This document shows positions 1 through 11,564 of a stretch of 53,754 nt of DNA, piece by piece. The position numbers and the translations under genes are program-made. Positions within the stretch are counted from its first letter, which is position 1. Every line of letters begins with the position of its first letter. This stretch comes from Chara braunii (taxonomy: Eukaryota > Streptophyta > Charophyceae > Charales > Characeae), in assembly GCA_003427395.1 (NCBI GenBank), contig BFEA01000922.1:3663-57416 (forward strand), given 5' to 3'. The notes beneath the pieces are model-generated. The model did not search any database. It was not told the origin of the DNA and saw only the letters and a list, made by a program, of their open reading frames with translations.

Positions 1-90
<90 letters not shown>

Positions 91-107
91 TATTTATTTA
101 TTTTTTC
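1..107. repeat. (TA)n microsatellite with T-rich edge
   Basis: Uninterrupted TA dinucleotide to about position 87, followed by a short T-rich run. The window begins inside it, so its true length is unknown. Low-complexity DNA with no coding meaning. Confidence 0.97.
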
Positions 108-301
108 AGTCCTCCGCTACTCTATCGCCCGCTGATTTGTTGTTTGTCATGTGCGTCCATCAATTGAATGAGATTGAATCTTCCACTAGGCCGTGGGAAG
201 ATGCATCACCATCCGAGTTGCTCGGTAAGAACAAGCACTATCATGCCCGTAGATGGGCACAACGCCGAAGAGGGCAAGCGCTGGCATCGAGCAGCCGATG
301 A

Positions 302-592
302 GGAAGAGCACAAACACAAATTTTATCACAACACGACCGTGACAACACTTTTCAATATGATGGATCATCACCCAGATGTCGACCACGGCGTGCAAGCGGA
401 ATCGGGTCGGCCACTCGGAGGTCAACCCTTAGTGACGGCTTCAACGATAAAGGCGATGGGGATCCCCAGCTCGATGGCGACGAAGACCAAGATGAAGAAG
501 ACAAGGGAGGACTACTGACACCGGCGAACACGATCAGGGGCTTCATCCCACCACCTGCTATTTGTATAAATGAGAATAAAACTCTCGCTTGA
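302..592 (+). other. Open frame with acidic tract, unrecognised
   Basis: About 96 codons lie open between an in-frame TGA at 299-301 and a TGA at 590-592. The translation contains an acidic stretch (DGDEDQDEEDKGG) and ends near IRGFIPPPAICINENKTLA. An AATAAA lies at 574-579, inside the frame. There is no convincing start codon and no family I recognise. It could be the last exon of a gene or transposon that begins outside the window, or chance. The frame stops just before P repeat copy 1, whose left limit is itself uncertain. Confidence 0.15.
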
Positions 593-734
593 ATGCGGCC
601 AGATACATTCCATTTTGCGACACGCTGTCGAGCGCATCGGTCCGACACCACTCAGAGGTTGCGTGGGACCGTGTCGGCCGCGTCACGCATGAGTCAGTTT
701 AACCTTGCCGCGAACACACAAGTGGAGCTTCCGT

Positions 735-975
735 AAGCCGCTCCGGCCGGGTGCGCCAGCCATACCTCTCGCGAGCCCCTAGGACAGGACAGGGCCTACG
801 CGAGGCACGACTACCTCCACCTTACGGGAGCTGTCACCTCCCTTCGGTGGGCGTATCCCCGCCGAGCCACCAGTCCAAAGTACGAAAGCTGATCAGCTGC
901 AATCGCAGAGGTGGACCAGCCGAGGGCGTTTCTCGTTCGCTGTAGCATAAGGGGTACGCGCGGTACTACACCTCT
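735..975 (-). repeat. H module, copy 1
   Basis: First of five dispersed copies of a structured module. On the minus strand it reads from GTACCCCTTATGCTACAGCG through GTGGCTCGGCGGGGATACGC (tRNA A-box-like), GGGAGGTGACAGCTCCC (hairpin with the invariant GGTGACA), and CCTGTCCTAGGGG to GGAAGCTCCACTT. The hairpin stem here is GGGAG/CTCCC, unlike GGGT/ACCC in copies 2, 3 and 5, so pairing is kept while bases differ. It forms the head end of P1. No coding frame is conserved among copies. Confidence 0.75.
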
Positions 976-2394
976 ATTGGACCCGCACGCGAACTAACGT
1001 CTGGGGGGGGCTGAGGTCCCAAGCGCGGCACGTCGCCGGTCGACTAGGACGTATCCCACGCGCCACGCACACACCACTACAAGGTACACAAAAGTAAAGC
1101 ATACCCCCACACGCACACGGGTACTGAACGACACGAAGGACGTACAACGCGACACACTCCTAGTCCCTTGGTAACCTTCCCATAATTCTTCAATGCGGAA
1201 GTCGGGTAGGCGCCGCGCGCGAGACTCGATATAAAACCGCGCGGACGCAGGGCTACTCACATTGACTCGTAATGCAACCGTACGTTAGCGGTCGCAACAG
1301 ATGGCGTACTATGTAGTGCCCATAATCAAGCGGTCCCTCGTGGATCCGAGTACCGCCTATGACACTCAAGTGTCAGACTCGAAGTATCGTGAAGGTTCCG
1401 CCCTTGACGACATTGCACGGCTAAAGGACTAACCGTGCGGCCGCTGTGGCACGTCTGGCTTTCGTCTCGAGTGCCCTGGCGGTCAAGGCAAATAGGCTCT
1501 GCCCGAGGGGAGTCCCCTTCAGTGCAGGGCTTAGGGTTTGGGATGTCCTGGACAAGGACCTTGAATCCCGGCCCAGGACCAACGTCCGATTAGCAATCTT
1601 CAAAAAACACTTATATAAGTAATGGGGTCATCCTTTCTCTACTAGCCCAACCCCTGATTAACTCCTTAGCACGCGGGCCCTTCTGGCTACACAAGTACCC
1701 TACATAGGTACGCATACATACATATATACACACATATATACTCGTATGGGAATGAACGTGTGACGATCACATCTCACAATCATAGTGGGTCTCCTCATGC
1801 ACATATATAAGATCGCAGGGCAGTCCAATCCAATAATCCAAGTCACAGAACATACCTGCAATCACATCGAACAGTCAAACAGAAGTCCATGCACTATACG
1901 GAGTCAACTCCAACCAATCTCTATGCTCATACCCTTTGCCTCAGCCATGCAAGCCCCAACCTCCAGCCAACCAACCTTAAGTAAATACTCAGTACCTTTG
2001 TTCAATGGCCATTCAATAAAAGTCCAGGTGAAACCTTAACAAAACAGAGAAAATCACTAGGGCTAAAGCCTCTTTAGGTTGAGTAAGGAGAGTGGGTTGA
2101 GTCGTAAACCGACAAGTCGACAACTGACCTGTTATCTGTGATAACAGAAGGTGATTCTTGCAGGATCAAAGCTGAATCTAGCCCCAAGTTCTGAATCAAT
2201 CGATCAAGGAGACCTGTAACACAAGACAGGTCAATCTCAAGCTAAGTCTATGAGCTCATGGAGGATAATCTCCATATCACGATCTTACCCAAGTCACCAT
2301 ACTTAACTAGGGCTAAGCTTTATCTCTAGCCAGCGCCCAAGCAAAGGTAGCCTATGACACAGTCTCTCTTACGTATGTCGCCACCTGTCGAAAT

Positions 2395-2945
2395 ACGAGT
2401 TAACTCATCTAATTTAGGAAAAATTTGGCAGCGCTTCCTGTAGGAAAAGTGTCATCGCAAAAAATATACTAGTAAAAAAAGTCAAACTTTGGATTCCAGA
2501 AAGTCCAAATAATTTGTCTAATTGCTCGACCTAGTAAAATTTGGACAGCACTTCCCTTAGGCAGGAAGGCTTCCCAGATTTATACTAAGTCAAAACTTGA
2601 ACTTGGACATAAAGTCTAGTCCTGTCAAGGAAAAATATCAACCAACTCCTTAGATTTGCAGAAATTTCGGCAGCGTTTCCCATAGAGAAAGTGTTAGTCC
2701 AAGATTTATGCAAAGCTAAGTTCGGAATCTGAAGTGACTTTGACCTTTCAGGGCCCAATTTTGGCTAACTCCCTGAATTAGTAGAAATTTGGGCAGCACT
2801 TCCTTTAGAAAAGGAGGCTCCCCAGATTCCTATTAAGTCAAAAAGTCATCAACACTGTATCCTGAAGAAGCCAAAGTTTTGACTAACTCTTTGAAATTTC
2901 GGCAGCGCTTCCCGTAGGGAAAGTGGCTTACCAAGATTTATACAA
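2395..2945 (+). repeat. Degenerate tandem array in P1 (about 110-130 bp units)
   Basis: About five units share a core of the form GAAATTTGGGCAGCRCTTCC, then a variable TAGGGAAAGTG segment and an AGATTTATAC-like segment. Cores lie near 2,420, 2,530, 2,660, 2,785 and 2,890. P2 has the counterpart array on the opposite strand at 12,590-13,225, running into an N gap. Confidence 0.75.
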
Positions 2946-3239
2946 GACCAAGTGTAAACAAAAGATCCCAGACAATGCAAGAATTGATCTAAGTAAAACA
3001 AACGAGCTCAGACAATGCAGGAATTGACCTAACTCTTATGACTTTAGCACGTGGCGAACAACTACAGCAACTACCTATCAAACCGAAACTCAGACTAAGT
3101 AGTGACATCACTCAGTCACATGCAAGCGAAACCACAAGAGTAAGTACTCTCACCATCCCCAAGTTACCTTAGCAGTCAATAGTTCGTAGTCTTTCAATCA
3201 TTTATCCCTTATACCCAACTTACCTAGGGCATAAGGCTA

Positions 3240-3895
3240 GACCACCCAAACTTATGGAACATGTCTAGCCCAGCCAAGGAGTATACACAAACACAGGGCA
3301 CAACAACTTTTCCCTTCTTTGGGCTAGGCCACCCTAGTCGCCCTGAACTGTTTAATATCCAGAGTTTATATAATTGTCTGTACTTTAGTCTTTTGAGGTA
3401 GCATATAGCTGAGCCGATCGTCTTCAGCTCAAGACTCAGCTTGCCCCTTCGTACCGCAAGTTTATTCTTAGTTAAGAACTCTCTTTGATTGGTGATAAGC
3501 TATAGTCAGGCCACCCAAACTTATGGAACCTTGCCTCACAAGCCTGTTCATAGATAGTATAATAGTAAAGTATATCAAGGTTATATCCTTCCGGTTTCAG
3601 CATGTGCGAGGCGTTGGACCAAGACCACCCAAACTTATGGAACTTGTCTTGGTCCTCAGCCTGGTTCGTTTTCTCTCAAAGCCAAGGCAAGAAGAAACTG
3701 ACAGCAACCCAAAGTAAACAAGGTCGCCAGACTACTCAAACTTATGGATTTGACTGGCTCCTGAAAAAACAACCACACTCAACCCTCACAAGTCAGAGCG
3801 ACCAGACCACCCAAACTTATGGGACATGTCTGGTTCTCAAAGCAATACAAAGTAAACATAGCACGGGACCTTCCCAAACTTATGGAACTGGCCCA
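3240..3895 (+). repeat. Array of CCACCCAAACTTATGGAAC motifs in P1
   Basis: Six copies of the 19-bp motif or close variants lie near 3,241, 3,511, 3,624, 3,730, 3,807 and 3,870. Spacing shrinks from about 270 to 63 bp. Sequence after each motif varies around CTGGYYC. The reverse complement aligns with the GACATTGTTTCTAAGTTGAA units of P2 (11,565-12,330), so the array existed before the copies separated and then homogenised separately in each. Confidence 0.8.
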
Positions 3896-4430
3896 GCCTT
3901 TTGTTGACCCGGTCAAACTTCATGCAATACTGTCTTTTTCCCACCCTTCCCCCAGATGCAACCCCACAATCTGCTTTTAATCAATCAAAGAAGTCGAAAC
4001 TTAACTTTATACATGCATTCTTTTACTTTGTTTGGTTATGTCATGAATAAAAAGCAAGATTTATAGGGACATGCAGACATACATCAATCAACTATAGGGG
4101 GGATATGCAAACATGGGTGTAGTGGGAGTATACAGACATAAAGAAGCTACCTGATGGTTCCCTTCCTCCATAACCTTGCCCAGGTTCCGGCAGAGCTCCC
4201 GCAATCGGTAGGATGACTCCCCACAGAGTCTTGATGCGGACCTATGGGTTGCGATCCCGCCTGCCGCCTTCCCCTCGTAACCAATAGACTAGACTAGGAG
4301 TAAGAAGGACAGATAGAGAATGTATAGAGACTCTCAGAGGGGTGCACTCAGACTCGCGTGAGGGGGTCTTGTTATCTTGGGTCGCCTGAGGGCCCCGCAA
4401 TGACGCCCAGGTTACCGGAGCTTGGTCACA

Positions 4431-5738
4431 CTGTAGTCAAGCTGTTGAACCCAACCCTCTTGACGAACACCCCTATTTCTCCAAGTTATGATCAACAGTC
4501 TTTCCTTGCAACCCAATCACTACCCTCATACTACCCCTCCGATGCCCAACGTAGATCTGTAGTCCTGCTGTCCAAACAGCCGTCGTACCCAGAACAACAC
4601 AGCAGTTCGCAGCAGCCCAGCAACTGCTGCGGTAGAAGATGCAACTATAATGAGTAATGAGGCCTACTTCTACTGAGCTGCAAAAGGTGCAGCAGCGGTC
4701 GGGAAGCTCAACGGCAAGCCCACCAACAACAAGGTACCACCAAGCGCCACAAGTACGGCAACCGTGCACGACAGTAGTTCTGACGCAGCTAGTGCATAGC
4801 AAGTATACAGTGAAAACCCGTCAGTAAGGCTACAGCGGAAGACAGGGGGTACAGCAAGGTGCCCATAGCAATTCTACAAAGGCACAATAACACATAGTCT
4901 GTGTGCTGTTACTTCCTGATCCAGCAGTAGTGGTAGCTGCTGCAATAGTCCCAACATGCTCGCTGCAACAGTATCGACGCCCCACAGTCTGGCCATACTC
5001 AACGGAGCGGAGAAGCAACACACCCTCCACTAAGACTGAGACTCAGCAATCGCAGCGAGGTGAACCTCAAACTCGTTGACCTCCGCTCCCTTTTTTACCC
5101 GCTTCCTCTATCTCACAACACTCCTATCTCAACTTATCTCATCGCTCAGACAAAAAACACCTGTAAACAAAAGAAATGCCTACGTGTACCTAGATGGAAA
5201 ACTAACTAAGAGGGTCCCAAACCTACGGACCTACCTATCAGAAAAAAAATTAATAATAAGGACCACTAGTCTATAGGCCTATGGATCAAGTCCCCCAACG
5301 CCCAAAATAAGGGAACAACAACTTAGTTGGGTATGACCCCCCCATTAGTGCACGTTAATCTTGCCTAGGGGCCGTCCTAATCTTCTCTGTACTGTTCCAA
5401 TTTTAACAGATGTCCCGAAGGACTGTACCCTGGCCATAGTTCGTGGATGAACTAGGCCGCTGGAGTCCACTGTAGGTTTTGGTACCAGCCCCGGACCTCG
5501 CAAATTTAAAAAAAAATATAAAAAATAAAAAACTTTAAAAATTTACAATTAAAAACCTAGAGGAAAAAAACTTTAAATAATAAAGGAGAAAGCGGCTAGG
5601 GGAGGAGGACCATTGGTGCTTGGTCCTTTCTTATGGGCCCGCGACCGGAACTCCCCCTCAAAAAGCCAAGGGGGATAGCCCCGCGGGACCCTCAACCCTA
5701 CAACTCACTCCAACGCACTCCTCCGCTGCTCCGCTGCT
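4431..5738. other. No gene; mixed-composition intergenic DNA
   Basis: Contains a CAG/CTG-rich stretch (about 4,570-4,990) and an A/T-rich patch (about 5,505-5,585). Open frames are short and lack recognisable motifs. I see no confident homology to other parts of the window. Confidence 0.5.
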
Positions 5739-5808
5739 GACTGCTAGCCTCGATCCCGGGATCCGCCTGGTGAGAGTCTGGCACCGTAACCAACAGGGCT
5801 AAGCCCCA
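5739..5808 (-). repeat. tRNA-derived SINE-like element
   Basis: The minus strand has TAGCCCTGTTGG (positions 5,802-5,791), matching the Pol III A box TRGCNNAGYNGG at 11 of 12 positions. About 45 nt downstream is CCGGGATCGAGGC, a diverged B box. Spacing is that of a tRNA. The cloverleaf is not intact, so this is read as a tRNA-derived repeat rather than a tRNA gene. Confidence 0.5.
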
Positions 5809-6393
5809 ACTTGGATTGGCTGCGCGCGGCCCCGTATATGAACGGTAGCCACAACCAGCCTGGGCCTGCAACAGCAGTACTAAAGCCGCTGCGTAATCCC
5901 CCACTCAACCCCACGACCCTGTATGCACGCACTGGCGGTTAGGCCCGGATTTTGCTCGGCATGTCACGCCAATGACCCCCATAATGCCGAGCGGAGGCCA
6001 CCGCTTGCGTCCATGGTTCCTACGCACCGGCCCTTGCCGTATGACGGCGTAAAATTTCCCTGTTTGCTACTGTCCCCTATGCAGCACAAGTGTGCCGCCC
6101 CCTAGCTACCCTCTTCCGACGGCGCATGCCGTATGAATGCAGGTGCGCCATGGTCAGTCCGCCATGAAGAACAACCTTTCCTAATTTTAATCAAACCCAA
6201 AACTCTTTGCCGGCGGAAATGCCGACCCTATAATATCAAAAGAAAAATTCATCACACGCGCCTCAAAACTGCGCGCCCATACACTCTTCACTCCCCGTCG
6301 ACCATTCGGTCAACGCGAATCGACACAACCGCAATTTCGCACAGTGTACTCAGATTATGAGCAAGCCTTACCTTCTGTCACTTGCAAAAACCA
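5809..6393. other. No gene seen
   Basis: GC-rich to about 6,130, then A/C-rich. No open frame with recognisable content. Nothing else is supported. Confidence 0.5.
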
Positions 6394-6423
6394 GGGCGGA
6401 TACCCTTGTAAGGGTATTCGCCC
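6394..6423. repeat. Palindrome TACCCTT/AAGGGTA, copy 1
   Basis: A 30-bp near-perfect palindrome with arms around a TTGTAA centre and core ATACCCTTGTAAGGGTAT. Preceded by ACTTGCAAAA, as is copy 2 at 8,733. Related palindromes lie at 29,852 and 35,727. Confidence 0.8.
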
Positions 6424-7442
6424 CGACAACGCAGCCTTTGGTGCCTATATCGGCCAAACTATTGCTCTATCGTAAAAACCGACGCTGCCATTCAACTCGG
6501 AGCATTCTCAAACCCTGAAATCGAGTCTTCACTCGCCCGTTTTCGTCAAGAAACGGGCGAGTTACCCAAACTTTCGTTTCTGCCCCACCACCTTTCTCGC
6601 CATCTCCGCGCACGTATTCTTCCTCCTAACTCACCTCCTACTCCACTAACACCAAAAACTAACACTGCCACTACATTCACCCTATGCCAAAACCCCTATC
6701 TACTATCTTTCCTCGCTCGATTCCATTGAGAATCGGGTGAGATATCCACTTTTTACTCCCACCATGACCACTCTCCCCTTCGTCTTCGTCTTTCCGCCTT
6801 CTTCTCTTACCTTCGTATTTTTCTTCGTTCGCTGCTTTCCCTCGATGATAATGCAGTGCCTGATAGGGCCTGATCCCATAGCGGTCCTGATGTCAAAACT
6901 GAAACTCCATCAACTTCGTTGTGGGAGAGCATAGCCTTTATCACTCAACTCGGTTAGACCGCGGGTAATGGTCACTGCAACCAACCCGTCCACAATAGAG
7001 CACTGGATTCATTCCCTTGTGTAAGAGGCTACCAGCTATGTGTCTAAAAATGAGAATTACTATAATTATAATAATGATAATAATTATTATTATTATTTTG
7101 TAAAGGTGTCTAGCTGGATGTATCCAACCTCGGCCATCGACATGGTGCACACGAGCGGGTCCTCTCCCACCCGTTGTGCAGGCTATTGCCCTCAGAGCAC
7201 ACTCACAATGCCACGTTTCCGCATGCACCTGAGCACAGCCACGCTCACATCCAGAAAATCAGGCTACGTCCCAAGGAACCATCCCCAGGACTCACTCAAA
7301 GAAAAAAATTGACCAGCCCATGCATTTCCTCAGAACCTTATTTTGGTCTTTTGACTTTATTTGGGTTTAAACTTGGTTCTGTACTTTAACAGCTTGAGGG
7401 TGTACTAGCTGAGCGATGCCTATCTGTGCCAAGGCACAACCT
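6424..7442. other. No gene; pyrimidine-rich block with a possible mirrored partner
   Basis: Part of this stretch (about 6,480-6,800, with CTCCCACCATGACCACT and CGTCTTCGTCTTT segments) appears to match, in reverse complement, about 9,430-9,790. This is weak, by-eye similarity. A short AAT-type microsatellite lies at about 7,055-7,097. No coding content is recognised. Confidence 0.4.
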
Positions 7443-7735
7443 GAGCCTAGCGGGATCGAACTCGAACATGCATTTCAACAAATAATGGGTGTACCAAATG
7501 AGCTAGGCTCGTAGCTGTTGTTCCCACAGGCCTATTATCCACAGTCCACGGGTGTACCAGTCTAAGCTAGGTTCGCAGGAGCTGGTCCCACAGGCCTGTT
7601 CCCAGCAGCTCATGGGGGTACCATCGAGCTAGGCCCGCCGACAACAGTTCCCACAGGCTTATTTTCAGCAGTTCGCGGGTGTACCAACTGAGCTGGGTCC
7701 GCAGCTGCTGGTCCCACAGGCCTGCTCACACCCAA
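7443..7735 (-). repeat. tRNA-derived element with a four-fold 63-bp A-box array
   Basis: On the minus strand, 7,512-7,443 reads as a decayed tRNA. It has a 5' GAGCCTA and 3' TAGGCTC acceptor stem (7 of 7 pairs), A box TAGCTCATTTGG (7,506-7,495, 11 of 12) and B box AGTTCGATCCC (7,463-7,453, 9 of 11). The D and T stems are imperfect, so it is unlikely to be a working tRNA. Upstream of it, the A-box half together with flanking GGCCTGTGGGACCAG sequence recurs at 7,551, 7,615 and 7,678, spaced 63-64 bp. That gives four A boxes and one B box. A single-unit relative is at 8,806-8,866 on the other strand. Confidence 0.7.
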
Positions 7736-7842
7736 CCTTCTCACTTTTCACAGCAGGCTGAGGCGAACGGGCGGTGTATCCCCTGGCCATGGCTGCCCAG
7801 GCTTCCACCACCCCGCGGTTCCTGATGTAGATCTTGGCGGTA

Positions 7843-8090
7843 GTAGCAAATATTCAAATGAGAACTTTGAAGGCCGAAGTGGGGGAAGGGCTCCATGTGA
7901 ATCCGCTGCTGGGATAACTTGCCGCACAACCAACACTACGGCAGCCTCCCATTGGCGCCCCCTGGCCCCGCTATAGCAAATCTTTAAATGAGAACTTTGT
8001 AGGCCGAAGTGGCCTGCTGCTGGGACAGCTTGGGCCGCGCAGCCAGCACTGCGGCAACCTTTTACCAATGCCCTTTGGCCCCGCTCAGGC
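7843..8090. repeat. 130-bp tandem duplication
   Basis: Two units, 7,843-7,972 and 7,973-8,090, both start AGCAAAT..TCAAATGAGAACTT (the second with one mismatch) and share GGCCGAAGTGG, CTGCTGGGA and CGGCARCCT segments. They differ at many positions and by indels, so the duplication is not recent. Confidence 0.8.
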
Positions 8091-8461
8091 ATAGTTCACC
8101 ACCTTGCGGGCCCTGGCGGGTATACTCACACTCGACCCTCTCTCAACAGATTGTGGTTGTCGGACGGTGTGCCTGCAGCGACCCCCGCCACCCAGGTTTC
8201 TTTCTGCCTTGTGGGCTACTTACCCACCGGCTCGCATGCACGTTAAACTCCTCAGTTCGAGTTTTAAGACGACCAGATACAAAAATTTTATCAGCATCCA
8301 GGACACGTCGGAACCCGAGCGGGCCCGTCGAAAGCGGCGCGTGATCAAGGTCCTCGACTGCCGTAATGGTCACCCGTGTCCGGCAAAGTAGTAGCCGAGC
8401 CAAGCCCGTAGGGTCGGATGTCCGTCTCGGAACCGGTCGTCGGGTCAAAGACATTTGTAAA

Positions 8462-8462
<1 letters not shown>

Positions 8463-8528
<66 letters not shown>
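8463..8528. repeat. (AAT)n microsatellite
   Basis: About 22 uninterrupted AAT/TAA triplets. The poly-Asn, poly-Ile and poly-Leu/Tyr frames that pass through it on both strands are artefacts of this repeat. Confidence 0.97.
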
Positions 8529-8530
<2 letters not shown>

Positions 8531-8732
8531 CGTGGGGGAACACAGAAAAATAAGGGGACAAGGGGCTGCACGTCCCACAGGCCTGCGACGCCACGTCCTG
8601 CTAGGCCGAGCATGGTTGCGCTTCGTCGTCAATACCCCATGCGCGCCGCTTGCCCAGGCGAGGACCTAACGCCCATTCCACAAACGCACCGTCAAATTTG
8701 GACGAGGCCGCACTGACGTGACTTGCAAAAGG

Positions 8733-8763
8733 CACGCCAAATACCCTTGTAAGGTTATTTGGT
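8733..8763. repeat. Palindrome TACCCTT/AAGGGTA, copy 2
   Basis: GCCAAATACCCTTGTAAGG followed by TTATTTGG. One arm has a single change (GGTTATT for GGGTATT). The preceding ACTTGCAAAA is shared with copy 1, while the following sequence differs. Confidence 0.75.
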
Positions 8764-8805
8764 ACGAGAACGGTACTGGTGTCGAGTACGACGGTAGGAC
8801 CGTTT

Positions 8806-8866
8806 GGCTTAGCTCAATTGGTACACCCGTGAACTGTTGGAATATCAACATGAGTTTGAATTCCAA
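8806..8866 (+). repeat. tRNA-derived SINE-like element
   Basis: TAGCTCAATTGG at 8,810-8,821 matches the A-box consensus at 11 of 12 positions, and AGTTTGAATTCC at 8,853-8,864 is a diverged B box about 42 nt downstream. The stretch between (GTACACCCGTGAACTG) matches the units of the 63-bp array at 7,443-7,735, so both belong to one family. Confidence 0.65.
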
Positions 8867-9837
8867 GGGAATCCGATGGGTGAAACAAACTTTGAATTTG
8901 CCCGGGGCAAGCCAATTCCACGGTTGTGCCTCGAGGCTGTTGCCTTGGCCTTGTCCTTCGAGACATTAGTTAAAATTGGAATGATACAAAGAAAATTAGC
9001 ATGGTTGGGCTGGTCGGCGTTATCTCGATCGGCCCTTTGAATGAATCTACACTCAACAGCTAGTCATACACATCTACGGAAGGTGACTACTCAAGAACAG
9101 TCATTCAAGGGAGCCAGGGCACTGCCGCTGCCTCTCGGTTCAAGGTATAGGCGTTGTGGCCTGCCCGATCCAAGCGAAAGACATTTTCAATAGTTGAGGG
9201 TCCACCGCCCGCCAATTACGAGTTGTTGTGAGAGGTTTGAGTGTGAGCATGCTCATTGGGACCCAAAAGTTGGTGAACTAGGCATGAGTAAGACGAGCAC
9301 AGAGGGGACTCAGGTGGAAGTCGTTGTGATACTGATCTGCAAATCACATGTCGGACCGAAGTATAGGGGCGAAAGACTAGTTGGACCGTCAAGAAGCTAG
9401 TTCCTTCCAACATTTTCCTCATAATAGTTGGGGTCGTTGAACAAGTGTGCAGAAGACGAAGACAAATACGAAGACGGAGCGAGGAGAAAGTGGTATGAAT
9501 CGCTTGTTCCTTGATAGAATTGAGTGAGCCAAAGGTCGATTGTAAGGTTTTCGGGCAAGGTGAGTCTGACGGTGATGTTTGATCTTGGGTTTAGTTAGTA
9601 GGTTTGGTGCTAAAGGTTGCGCGATGCATAGACGGAAACAAGAATAATGAGAGCGGAAATCAGACTCTCATTCGTGCATGGAGTTAGGAAGGGAAATAAC
9701 CAAAGTGGGGGTTTGTTAGAAGGGCGAATCCAACGATAGTGTCTGAGTTCGGAGTTGGGAAATAAATTTTGTGTTGCTAAGGTTATAAATTGCACGAAGA
9801 TGGAGGAGAAACGAAAAAATGGTAATGTATTTTCCCA
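8867..9837. other. No gene; partly mirrored partner of 6.5-6.8 kb
   Basis: About 9,430-9,790 resembles the reverse complement of about 6,480-6,800. Elsewhere no recognisable coding or structural feature. Confidence 0.4.
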
Positions 9838-9844
9838 TGCTCTA

Positions 9845-9916
9845 GTGGTGGTGTGACCACCTTCAACATAGTGGTAGTGTGACCACCTTCAACATAGAGG
9901 TAGTGTGACCACCTTC
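9845..9916 (+). repeat. 26-bp tandem repeat, nearly three units
   Basis: Units of the form GTGGTAGTGTGACCACCTTC plus AACATA start at 9,845, 9,871 and 9,897. GGTGTGACCACC within each is itself an inverted repeat (GGT..ACC). Confidence 0.9.
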
Positions 9917-11084
9917 TTTAGCCTCGCAATCCAAAAACTGTTACTCACTAGAATTCCGATAGTGGCTATGGTGCTCTATGTGCTCGTCAACTTAGGCCGG
10001 TGGTTTGCACTTCCTCAAGGTCGCTTGTCCGCCTCGGTGGCCGCCTCATCTTCAACGGTGGTGCTTGGCAGGCTCATCTTCGATAATCATACTTGTTGTG
10101 ACCATAAGGTTATCTCGGTCGTCGTGTTGACCATTGTGCTCAACGGCGTGTTTGGGCCATGTGAACTTGACCTGGAGATTGGCCATACACTCTGACTAAA
10201 AAGGGGAATAGAAGACTCCTTTGTGCCAGCATATATGGGTGGAAGGTTTTCGCACGGTTTTTGCCAGTTGGATGTGTGGTGCAGTCAATCTTTCATACCT
10301 CGTGTTCCCAGGGGTAGAGATGAAACGTGCGTTTCACGTTTGACACATTGAGCGAACAGTTGCGTCCGGTTCGGAACGACATGCTGGGGAGGGACTTACC
10401 TGTAATTCAAGAGGAAGGACTCGGTGACGTTTCGATAACCGCTCTTATGTGCCATCAGTCTCCAAAGTTCCATTGGATAGCATGATCAACGCAAAGTATC
10501 TCTGCGCTCATCACTCTCACCGTCGTTCGGTACTTCCTCCATCTAGTTAATCCTGCTAGTAGTCATACGTTGTCTCAGACTGAGCCTTGCACGTTTAGGC
10601 GCAGACATTCTGCACTACAAACTGTGAAAGCTTGTTGAATCAATTTTCAATTACTTGGTGGTCTCCTTACTGCCCAGATAATCGTGGTGGTTTTACAGAT
10701 GTACATGGTCTTGGTGATGGTCCACAAAATCGATATTTTCAGGCACTTCGATTGTTGTTGCAGACTTCAAAACACCAAACTGTTGTGCATCTATTGTATA
10801 GCATTGTGCTTGCGCTTGACCTGCATCATGCATCACTGCATTTTACACTATGTTGTTGAGCTCTGTCATGCAACACTGTAGCGTGGCACTTTGTGATTAG
10901 TGCACTACTACAGTGCCTTGCTGCGGCGCACGATTATTGAGTGCATAGTTCTTACCTGAGTTCTGTTGTGATCTGCCTACGTTTTGAACAGAGCAAGGGG
11001 TGATCGATGCGAGTTGGATGTCTGTCTGGGTGTGGTTACTCTGCGTTTTGGTTGTGGCTCGACCGTTTTTGTTGTTTTTTTGTC
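9917..11084. other. No gene seen
   Basis: Open frames here are short and unrecognised. The stretch 10,640-10,930 is rich in TGT/TGC and may be an eroded low-complexity block. Nothing further can be supported. Confidence 0.45.
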
Positions 11085-11564
11085 ACCATTTCGGGCCCCT
11101 CAGGCGCATCAAGGTAACAAGACCCTCTCGTGTGAGTTGATATGGCCCCTTCTCGTATCTTAAGGGTCTGAAAACCCTCCTTCTGTCCTTCTAATCCTAA
11201 GTCTAATCTTTGTTCGAAGAGGAAGGCGACATGCGGGATTGCAACCCGTAAAACCGCAATAAGGCCTTTGTGGGAGGTTACCTCACCGATTGAGGGAACT
11301 ATGTTCGGAGGTAGAGTTGTCAGGTATATTTTCTTTGTACGTTGTATCCCTCAGTAAACCCCTACTATTACATCTCTCTAGTTTGTTTGAGAGATATGAA
11401 TGTGTTTCTTTATGAATTTTATTTTATTTTTCAAGACTTAATCAGATTAACTGAAAGGAATGCATGCATGAATTTCAATTTCTTTTTGCTTTGACTGAAA
11501 TCGACTAAGGAGTGAATTGAGAAAAGATGAGAATAAATTGGTATTGCATGCGTTTGACCGTGTC

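Larger units (their letters stand above)
600..4430 (+). repeat. Long non-coding repeat family P, copy 1 (P1)
   Basis: This block is homologous, in reverse complement, to 11,085-13,973 plus 20,376-22,060 (P2), and more weakly to 23,600-26,770 (P3). Shared landmarks in order are the H module (735-975), an ATGGCGTACTAT segment near 1,300, an ATCTCACAAT segment near 1,770, a CTGTTATC-TGT-GATAACAG hairpin near 2,130-2,148, two internal arrays (2,395-2,945 and 3,240-3,895), and a GTCTTGTTA..GCCTGAGGG block near 4,370-4,400. No coding potential is seen. It carries the empty version (around 1,801-1,822) of the site occupied by the hAT element in P2. The limits are where similarity fades, and no terminal repeat or target duplication was found, so its class is unknown. 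Confidence 0.75.

Noticed and set aside
168-518. A 116-codon protein starting at 168
   Set aside because: His/Met/Thr-rich with no motif. A different frame of the same stretch (302-592) looks more protein-like, and neither is convincing.
3240-3895. A CRISPR array
   Set aside because: Spacing of the 19-bp motif is irregular (63-270 bp), the motifs vary, the context is eukaryotic repeat DNA and no cas gene is near. The same holds for the arrays at 11.6, 25.7 and 35.3 kb.
7443-7512. A functional tRNA gene on the minus strand
   Set aside because: The acceptor stem and both boxes are good, but the D and T stems do not pair properly and no sound anticodon stem is formed.
8366-8716. Poly-Asn, poly-Ile and poly-Leu proteins
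   Set aside because: They are translations of the AAT microsatellite. The same applies to frames over the TA, GT and GA tracts at 22.5, 27.1, 31.1, 36.9, 41.3, 44.8 and 45.1 kb.
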